Positions 12,566-17,901 of a stretch of 17,901 nt of DNA are shown here, piece after piece. Made by a program: the position numbers and the translations under genes. The DNA is from JBHIDQ01 sp046760155 (GTDB lineage Bacteria > Chloroflexota > Dehalococcoidia > Dehalococcoidales > RBG-16-60-22), in the NCBI GenBank assembly GCA_046760155.1, contig JBHIDQ010000020.1, forward strand, positions 1 through 17,901, written 5' to 3'. The stretch's first letter is position 1; every line of letters begins with the position of its first letter. A model generated the notes under the pieces. That model saw nothing but the letters and a program-made list of their open reading frames with translations. It did not search any database and was not told the DNA's origin.

Positions 12566-13069
12566 TTGGAAATATCAATCGAGATGATAAAAGAATTAAG
12601 AGACCAGTGTGGTGCTGGGATTATGGAGTGCCGCAATGCTCTGCTTGAAGTAGACGGAGACATGGAAAAGGCACTCCAGATTATAAAAGAGAAAGGGTTA
12701 CTCAAGGCAGCGAAAAAGGCAGAACGGGTTACCACTCAGGGATTGATTGAAGCTTATGTCCATACTGGTGGGCGTGTTGGTGCTCTGGTTGAAGTGAACT
12801 GTGAGACTGACTTTGTCGCTCGTACCGACGAATTCAAAGAGCTGGCTCATGACCTGGCAATGCAAGTGGCGGCACTATCACCTCAATTCATCACCAAGGA
12901 AGAAATCCCTGAGGGAGCTGATGTCGAACCTCAAGCAGCTTGTCTGCTGCTTCAGCCCTACATTAGAGACCCTGGTAAGATAGTTCGGGATGTTATTGCT
13001 GAGACCATTGCTAAGGTAGGTGAAAACATCAAAGTACGCCGGTTTTCCAGATTCGAAATAGGCGGTTAG
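12566..13069 (+). CDS. tsf: elongation factor Ts, short form
   Basis: 167 aa. EF-Ts is the guanine nucleotide exchange factor for EF-Tu. The N-terminal UBA-like domain (about 1-50) contains RDQCGAGIMECRNALLEVDG. The core has GGRVGALVEVNCETDFVART, whose TDFVAR motif contacts EF-Tu. It is much shorter than the 280-residue enterobacterial form because only one core subdomain is present, as in Thermus-like forms. The start is TTG at 12566 after GGAGGGG (12554-12560). It lies 13 nt after rpsB and 10 nt before pyrH, so co-transcribed. Confidence 0.95.
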   Translation: MEISIEMIKELRDQCGAGIMECRNALLEVDGDMEKALQIIKEKGLLKAAKKAERVTTQGLIEAYVHTGGRVGALVEVNCETDFVARTDEFKELAHDLAMQVAALSPQFITKEEIPEGADVEPQAACLLLQPYIRDPGKIVRDVIAETIAKVGENIKVRRFSRFEIGG

Positions 13070-13079
13070 GAATTAAGGA

Positions 13080-13805
13080 ATGGCTGACATCAAATATAAG
13101 CGGGTGCTACTCAAGCTCAGTGGCGAGGCTTTTGGTGGTGAAAGAGACTTTGGCATTGATGTGGCTACTTTAACCAAGGTAGCCAAGCAGATTAAACAAG
13201 TGGTGGAAATGGGGGTGGCGGTAGCCATCGTTGTCGGGGGTGGTAACATCTGGCGCGGCGAAAAAGCGGAGATGAACGGCATGGACCGGGTCACTGCCGA
13301 CTATGCCGGCATGCTCGCCACCGTGATCAATGCCCTAGCTCTGCAAGATATCTTGGAAAGAGAAGGGGTAGTTACGAGAACCCAGTCATCCATTGGCATT
13401 AATCAAGTGGCAGAACCTTATATCAGACGCCGTGCCATTCGTCACTTGGAGAAAGGCAGAGCGGTTATCTTTGCCGGGGGTACCGGTAATCCATACATGA
13501 CCACGGATACCGCCGCCGCGCTGCGGGCGATCGAGATTGGGGCTGAGGTTCTGTTGATGACCAAAAATAACGTCGATGGTATCTACAGTGCTGACCCAAG
13601 GAAAAACCCCGATGCCAGGAAATTTGACCAGCTGACTCACCTCGAAGCACTAAATATGCGTCTGCAAGTAATGGATGCCACGGCGCTCTCCTTATGTCTC
13701 GAAAACAGGCTACCGATAATTGTTTTTGACCTTCAAGCTCCCCTTAGTATCGAGAAGGCGGTAACCGGTGAGCCGATTGGTACTCTAGTCTCGAGTGATG
13801 GGTGA
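13080..13805 (+). CDS. pyrH: uridylate kinase (UMP kinase)
   Basis: 241 aa. It phosphorylates UMP to UDP in pyrimidine nucleotide synthesis, using an amino-acid-kinase fold. Motifs: the N-terminal RVLLKLSGEAFGG nucleotide loop, AIVVGGGNIWRG, RRAIRHLEKGRAVIFAGGTG, NPYMTTDTAAALRAIEIGAE and KNNVDGIYSADPRKNP. ATG at 13080 has AGGA (13068-13071) 8 nt upstream, overlapping the tsf stop. The 3' end abuts frr. Length is normal. Confidence 0.96.
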   Translation: MADIKYKRVLLKLSGEAFGGERDFGIDVATLTKVAKQIKQVVEMGVAVAIVVGGGNIWRGEKAEMNGMDRVTADYAGMLATVINALALQDILEREGVVTRTQSSIGINQVAEPYIRRRAIRHLEKGRAVIFAGGTGNPYMTTDTAAALRAIEIGAEVLLMTKNNVDGIYSADPRKNPDARKFDQLTHLEALNMRLQVMDATALSLCLENRLPIIVFDLQAPLSIEKAVTGEPIGTLVSSDG

Positions 13806-13806
13806 A

Positions 13807-14364
13807 ATGGTTAGTGCCGCTTTACAAAATATTGAAGAAAAGATGCGGACTTCGGTCGGAGGTTTGAGAAAGGAATTACTTACCCTCCGCACCGGGCGGG
13901 CAACCCCTGCCTTAATTGACCACATCAAAGTGGACTATGCTGGTGTTCCCACGCCGCTGAATCAAATTGCCGGCATTTCGGTGCCTGAAGCCAGACTGCT
14001 TATCATCCAACCCTGGGACAGGAGCAGTATCCGTAGTATCGAGAAGGCTATCTTGACCTCTGACCTCGGACTAAATCCGTCTAGTGATGGCAATGTCATT
14101 CGGATAAGTGTTCCGCAACTCTCGGAAGAACGGCGACAGGAGCTAATTAAAGTAGTGCGGAAAAGGGTTGAAGAAAGAAAAATAGCGGTACGTAATCTGA
14201 GGCATGAAGTCATGAACGAACTAAAAGGTTTGGAGAAAGATAAGGAAATATCGCAGGATGAGCATAAACGCGCCCTGAATCAACTGCAAAAACTTACTGA
14301 CGCCTTTATCACCGAAATTGAACAGATTGGACGAGATAAGGAATCGGAACTCATGGAGGTTTAG
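13807..14364 (+). CDS. frr: ribosome recycling factor
   Basis: 185 aa. With EF-G it splits the post-termination ribosome. The family start MVSAALQNIEEKMRTSVGGL is followed by RKELLTLRTGRATPALIDHI, VPEARLLIIQPWD, NVIRISVPQLSEERRQEL and the C-terminal helix ending DKESELMEV. The frame is open back to 13795, with ATG at 13798, which would overlap pyrH. Starting at ATG 13807 gives the normal 185 aa and the usual N-terminus, with GGGTGAA as a weak Shine-Dalgarno, so 13807 is preferred. Translation is probably coupled to pyrH. Confidence 0.93.
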   Translation: MVSAALQNIEEKMRTSVGGLRKELLTLRTGRATPALIDHIKVDYAGVPTPLNQIAGISVPEARLLIIQPWDRSSIRSIEKAILTSDLGLNPSSDGNVIRISVPQLSEERRQELIKVVRKRVEERKIAVRNLRHEVMNELKGLEKDKEISQDEHKRALNQLQKLTDAFITEIEQIGRDKESELMEV

Positions 14365-14400
14365 TCCAGTTTGTAACCCCACCTGAAATTATGTGACCAG

Positions 14401-15120
14401 ATGAAAGCTAACGCATCAATCAAGAAACAAATTACCCGCCTGCCGGTTCACGTCGCCATTGTGCCGGACGGTAATGGTAGATGGGCAGAGCAGCATGGCT
14501 TACCCAGGCTTGCCGGGCACCGAGCCGGGGTAAAAATCATGCGCTCAATGATTGAGTACCTTAATGATTACCAGATAAAATATGTAACCCTTTACGGTTT
14601 TTCCACCGAAAACTGGGGCCGTCCTGAAGATGAAGTTAGGGGTCTATTCCGCATCTTGGAGGAGAGAATAGGCAAAGACGTGCCCAAGCTTCATAAGAGG
14701 GGGGTTAAAGTTCGTCATCTCGGTCGCCTTGAAGAATTACCAGCCTGGCTGCAGAAATCGATAAAGAATGCCGAAGACTTGACCAGGAATAACACGGGGA
14801 TGACGCTTAACCTTGCCTTTAATTATGGAGGACACCTTGAAATTATTGATGCGGTGCGCCGTATTGTCGCCGAAGGTATCCCGCCGGAAAAGATAGATGA
14901 AAAATTATTTAGCAGTTACCTTTACACGGCTGGTTTACCTGATGTTGACCTCTTAATTCGTACCGGTGATGAACTCCGCCTCAGTAACTTCCTGATATGG
15001 CAAACCGCTTACAGTGAATACTACTTTACTCAGTCTCTGTGGCCCGAGTTTACTAAAGAAGACATTGATAAAGCACTGCTTGCCTATAGCCAGAGGGAAA
15101 GGCGCTTCGGCGCACTATAA
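14401..15120 (+). CDS. uppS: undecaprenyl diphosphate synthase (cis-prenyltransferase)
   Basis: 239 aa. It condenses isopentenyl diphosphate units onto an allylic primer to make the undecaprenyl carrier lipid for wall and polysaccharide synthesis. The conserved motif VAIVPDGNGRWA carries catalytic Asp23; most homologues have Met where this has Pro before Asp. Others are YGFSTENWGRP, NLAFNYGGHLEIIDA, LPDVDLLIRTGDELRLSNFL and SEYYF..WPEF. The start ATG at 14401 lacks a good Shine-Dalgarno, but the N-terminus fits the family. The 36 nt gap after frr contains nothing notable. Confidence 0.95.
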   Translation: MKANASIKKQITRLPVHVAIVPDGNGRWAEQHGLPRLAGHRAGVKIMRSMIEYLNDYQIKYVTLYGFSTENWGRPEDEVRGLFRILEERIGKDVPKLHKRGVKVRHLGRLEELPAWLQKSIKNAEDLTRNNTGMTLNLAFNYGGHLEIIDAVRRIVAEGIPPEKIDEKLFSSYLYTAGLPDVDLLIRTGDELRLSNFLIWQTAYSEYYFTQSLWPEFTKEDIDKALLAYSQRERRFGAL

Positions 15121-15128
15121 TATTAAGC

Positions 15129-15932
15129 ATGCTCAAGAAAAGGGTCATCACGACGCTTTGTGGCCTTCCGCTACTTGTCATTGCCGTCTGGTTTGATGAG
15201 CCATTACCCTGGTTCACCATATTAGTGGTTATCTGGGCACTCTTGGCGGTCTTTGAGTTCTACCGGTTGGTGGCAGTCTCTCAGGTGCTGTCCCTTACCT
15301 CTTTCGGATTGCTCTGGACTCTGTTATTCATCCTGAGTCCGCACTTTGATTATGAATTTACCGTCCCGGTTCTGTTAACTTCAGCTTTAGTATTATCTTT
15401 GGTGTGGCTCGTCCTGCGCCCCCAAAAAGAGGGAGCTTTTATCGGCTGGGTGTGGACTATGGCTGGAATTCTCTATGTAGGGTGGCTGTTAAGCTATTTG
15501 GTGGCCTTAAGGCTGGACGCGGGCAGAAACTGGGTGTTTTTTGCCTTGTTTACCACTTTTGGGTCGGATACCACGGCTTTCTTTGTTGGTCAGGCACTGG
15601 GCAGGCACCGCCTTGCCCCACGGATTAGCCCCAATAAAAGCTGGGAAGGCGCCATCGGTGGTGTCATCGGGGCGATTATCGTTAGCCTGCTTTTTACTCT
15701 ACAGACTCCGCTCAGTTTACCCCTCAGTTATGTCCAAGGCATAATTTTAGCCTTACTGGTCAGTGTTTTTGGTCAGTTTGGCGACCTGGCGGAGTCTTTA
15801 CTCAAGCGTAACCTGGGAGTAAAAGAGTCCGGTAAGATGATACCGGGACACGGTGGCTTTCTGGACCGGATGGACAGCGTTGTCTTTGCCGGTATAGTGG
15901 TCTATTTATACTATATCTTTGTTGTCCGGTAA
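15129..15932 (+). CDS. cdsA: phosphatidate cytidylyltransferase (CDP-diglyceride synthase)
   Basis: 267 aa integral membrane enzyme making CDP-diacylglycerol from phosphatidate and CTP for phospholipid synthesis. Several hydrophobic segments are visible, e.g. LPLLVIAVWF, WFTILVVIWALLAVF, LLFILSP, VLLTSALVLSLVWLVL and AIGGVIGAIIVSLLFTL. The conserved block SPNKSWEGAIGG and the C-terminal signature SLLKRNLGVKESGKMIPGHG followed by GFLDRMDS are present; the KD of the standard signature is KE here. ATG at 15129 is 8 nt after uppS, without strong Shine-Dalgarno. In many relatives dxr and rseP follow; here they do not. Confidence 0.94.
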   Translation: MLKKRVITTLCGLPLLVIAVWFDEPLPWFTILVVIWALLAVFEFYRLVAVSQVLSLTSFGLLWTLLFILSPHFDYEFTVPVLLTSALVLSLVWLVLRPQKEGAFIGWVWTMAGILYVGWLLSYLVALRLDAGRNWVFFALFTTFGSDTTAFFVGQALGRHRLAPRISPNKSWEGAIGGVIGAIIVSLLFTLQTPLSLPLSYVQGIILALLVSVFGQFGDLAESLLKRNLGVKESGKMIPGHGGFLDRMDSVVFAGIVVYLYYIFVVR

Positions 15933-16003
15933 CTCATCTTGTTATCGGATTTTCTTTTCGATAGTTTCTTTTGAAATCTTGAATAATAAAACTAAAGGCA
16001 CCA

Positions 16004-17062
16004 ATGATGAATGCTGATGTTTACGCGCCGTTAGCTCGAGCCCTGGATCAGTTACCCGGGGGCTTTCCGCAAACCGAGTCACGCGTCGAGTTACAGATTC
16101 TCCGGAAGATATTCTCGCCGGAAGAAGCATTGCTGGCCAGTAATCTAACTGGTACCAGTGAGACCATTGAGACCATAGCCAACCGGGCCAAGTTGCCGAA
16201 GGCGGCACTTGAAGAAAGACTCAGAGCAATGCAGGATAAGAGCATTATCTGGGGCTCCGAAAAGGAAGGAATAAGGAAATTCCGCTTGGCGCCATTTATT
16301 GTCGGTATTTATGAATCGCAGTGGAATGTTATCGACCATGAACTGTTCCATCTTTTTGAACGATATTGGAATGAGGGAGGTGGGGAGGGGATAATGCGGT
16401 ATGAGCCAGCGCTACACCGTGTCGTCCCGGCACAGCGGGCTCTCAAAAGAGAAATTATCCTTCCTTACGATGATGTCAAGCAACTAATATTACAGGCTAA
16501 GTCATTCGAACTGCGTGATTGCATTTGTCGAAAACAGCAGGACATGATTGATAAACGGAAATGTGACTTCCCGCTAAGAAATTGCCTTAGCTTTTCAGTG
16601 AGAGAGAGACCTATGGGTCCGTACGGCACCACTCAGGACGAAGCTCTCCGGGTGCTTGACCAGGTGGAAGAAATCGGTCTGGTGCATACGGTAAGCAATG
16701 TCGCCAACGGGGTTCATTACGTATGCAATTGCTGCGGGTGCTGTTGTGCTATTTTAAGGGGAATTACACAGTTCGGCATTGAACATTCCGTTGCTAGAGC
16801 CAATTACTATGCCGTGGTTGACCCGGAAAAATGCGCTGGCTGTGGCACGTGCCAGGACCGTTGTCAGGTAGCGGCTTGCTCGGTAGAGGATGACGTTTCC
16901 GTGATTGACCTGACAAAATGTATCGGTTGTGGCCTCTGTGTTACTGGCTGTCCCAATGAAGCCGTGAGGCTCAATTTGAGACCTGATGCCGAGATAATAA
17001 ATCCTCCTGAGAATTACAAGGTCTGGGAGCAAGAGCGACTCCGCAACCGTGGCCTGCTGTAA
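16004..17062 (+). CDS. Cys-rich 4Fe-4S ferredoxin-domain protein with N-terminal helical/winged-helix-like part
   Basis: 352 aa (or 351 if the second ATG is used). The N-terminal third (about 28-95) has a helix-turn pattern, ETIETIANRAKLPKAALEER, followed by a strand-rich KSIIWGSEKEGIRKFRLAPF, suggestive of a winged helix. The middle has Cys pairs C173-x-C175, C187 and C194, and a dense C241-N-C-C-G-C-C-C248 cluster. The C-terminus has two ferredoxin motifs, C277/C280/C283/C287 and C306/C309/C312/C316-Pro, ending CP. That pattern supports at least two [4Fe-4S] clusters, with the central Cys group possibly binding another metal centre. The substrate is unknown; a redox or redox-sensing role is a guess. 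Shine-Dalgarno AAAGG (15994-15998) precedes ATG 16004. It is separated from cdsA by 71 nt. Confidence 0.8.
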   Translation: MMNADVYAPLARALDQLPGGFPQTESRVELQILRKIFSPEEALLASNLTGTSETIETIANRAKLPKAALEERLRAMQDKSIIWGSEKEGIRKFRLAPFIVGIYESQWNVIDHELFHLFERYWNEGGGEGIMRYEPALHRVVPAQRALKREIILPYDDVKQLILQAKSFELRDCICRKQQDMIDKRKCDFPLRNCLSFSVRERPMGPYGTTQDEALRVLDQVEEIGLVHTVSNVANGVHYVCNCCGCCCAILRGITQFGIEHSVARANYYAVVDPEKCAGCGTCQDRCQVAACSVEDDVSVIDLTKCIGCGLCVTGCPNEAVRLNLRPDAEIINPPENYKVWEQERLRNRGLL

Positions 17063-17103
17063 TACAGAAATCAGGCTAATAGAGGTTGTATTCGAACCAG
17101 GCA

Positions 17104-17832
17104 ATGACTATCATGGAAAAGCTTGAATCTGGGGCTAAAAAAATAGGGTTGGAGCTTACACCGCGGCAGCTTGAGCAATTCCAGGTCTATTATCAGGAAT
17201 TGATCGATTGGAACCGGCGGATAAATCTTACCCGTATTACTGACTATGAAGAGGTGCAGATAAAGCATTTCCTTGATTCACTCACCGTGGTTCTGGCGCT
17301 CAAGCCGCCGGTTGGCAAGGCTGATTTTCGGCTCATTGATGTCGGCACCGGGGGAGGGATACCCGGAATACCGCTTAAAATTCTATTGCCTGATATTAAA
17401 CTGGTGCTGCTTGATGCCACTGCCAAAAAAGCCACCTTTTTAAACCATATTAAGGATAAACTGGCACTGGAGAATGTTGAAATCGTGGTTGGTCGGGCGG
17501 AAGAGGTTGCCCATCAGGCTCAATATCGGGAGAATTTTGCGCTGGTGCTGTCTCGGGCAGTCGCCCAACTACCCACCCTTGTTGAGTTAACGCTACCCTT
17601 TTGTGCTCTTGGCGGCAGCTTTATTGCTCAGAAAAAGGGAAATATTGACTCGGAAATAAGTCAGGCGGACAGGGCGATTGGTCTTTTGGGGGGTAACTTG
17701 CGAGAAGTGAAAAAAGTTGAGCTAGCCGAATTTACCAATGAGCGCTGGTTAATCATAGTTGATAAAGTATCATCGACGCCGCTGCGATATCCCCGCCGCC
17801 CCGGCATCCCCGCCAAAAGACCACTCGTCTGA
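17104..17832 (+). CDS. rsmG: 16S rRNA (guanine-N7) methyltransferase RsmG
   Basis: 242 aa if started at ATG 17104. RsmG (GidB) methylates N7 of G527 in 16S rRNA (E. coli numbering) using SAM. Motifs: YYQELIDWNRRINLTRITD, HFLDSLTVV, the SAM-binding loop LIDVGTGGGIPGIPLKIL, KLVLLDATAKKATFL, VGRAEEV and LVLSRAVAQLPTLVEL. The frame is open back to TTG 17086, but AGAGG touches that codon directly, and ATG 17113 is another option; none has an ideal Shine-Dalgarno. The tail PRRPGIPAKRPL is typical of the family. The gene is often near oriC, but no dnaA or parA is here. Confidence 0.93.
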   Translation: MTIMEKLESGAKKIGLELTPRQLEQFQVYYQELIDWNRRINLTRITDYEEVQIKHFLDSLTVVLALKPPVGKADFRLIDVGTGGGIPGIPLKILLPDIKLVLLDATAKKATFLNHIKDKLALENVEIVVGRAEEVAHQAQYRENFALVLSRAVAQLPTLVELTLPFCALGGSFIAQKKGNIDSEISQADRAIGLLGGNLREVKKVELAEFTNERWLIIVDKVSSTPLRYPRRPGIPAKRPLV

Positions 17833-17848
17833 ACCAGGGAGACCTAAA

Positions 17849-17901
17849 ATGAAGACAAAATACCTTGGTGCTATCTTGACTTTGCTTCTCCTAATTTCTG
17901 C
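17849..17901 (+). CDS. start of a secreted or lipoprotein gene, cut by window end
   Basis: ATG at 17849 with AGGGAGA (17836-17842) upstream gives MKTKYLGAILTLLLLIS then runs off the window. The Lys-containing N-terminus and Leu-rich stretch look like a signal peptide. It is 16 nt after the rsmG stop. Product unknown. Confidence 0.6.
   Translation, partial: MKTKYLGAILTLLLLIS

Noticed and set aside
15943..15972. Possible terminator after cdsA: TATCG/CGATA with a T-rich stretch
   Set aside because: Only 5 pairs around an 11 nt loop; too weak to call.

Overview
This 17.9 kb window is a dense bacterial chromosome segment made mostly of core genes for translation, protein insertion and envelope lipid synthesis. 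The gene set, the short single-core EF-Ts, the tRNA-responsive T-box leaders and the style of the lipoproteins and Fe-S protein suggest a Chloroflexota bacterium, probably related to Dehalococcoidia. That placement rests on recall of family features and was not tested by any search.

Layout: a truncated tRNA-Asp (minus strand) diverges from a plus-strand cluster rpsF-ssb-rpsR-rpmH-rnpA-yidD-(PQQ-propeller lipoprotein)-yidC-jag, running from a sigma70-like promoter at 226-254 to 4974. A second promoter and an isoleucine-type T-box leader (specifier ATC, discriminator-reading UGGU, terminator) precede ileS. ileS converges with, and overlaps by 4 bp, a minus-strand HtrA-like serine protease lipoprotein gene. 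Upstream of that on the minus strand is a stand-alone TrpB2-type tryptophan synthase beta gene. A plus-strand translation/lipid operon follows: rpsB-tsf-pyrH-frr-uppS-cdsA. The window ends with a Cys-rich Fe-S protein, rsmG and the start of a secreted or lipoprotein gene.

The most interesting stretch is the 790 bp intergenic region 10980-11766. On the minus strand it reads in order: a TTGACA-17-TAAACT promoter; a tryptophan T-box whose specifier (TGG) and discriminator-pairing base (UGGC) both match tRNA-Trp; its terminator; then a 16-codon ORF with its own strong Shine-Dalgarno, MSTMSWCWPFWGREKN, carrying three Trp codons; and then the trpB2 ribosome-binding site. This looks like a two-stage tryptophan sensor: T-box antitermination followed by leader-peptide control of translation. 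It resembles in logic the Bacillus subtilis anti-TRAP (rtpA) operon, but sits in front of a tryptophan synthase gene. The same region holds a palindromic, MITE-like intergenic repeat and the rpsB promoter.

Functionally, the left cluster makes ribosomal proteins, SSB, the RNase P protein and the YidD/YidC/Jag membrane-insertion set. The right operon joins ribosomal protein S2, EF-Ts, UMP kinase and ribosome recycling factor with undecaprenyl-PP synthase and CDP-diglyceride synthase. The two T-box genes link isoleucyl-tRNA charging and tryptophan supply to tRNA aminoacylation.
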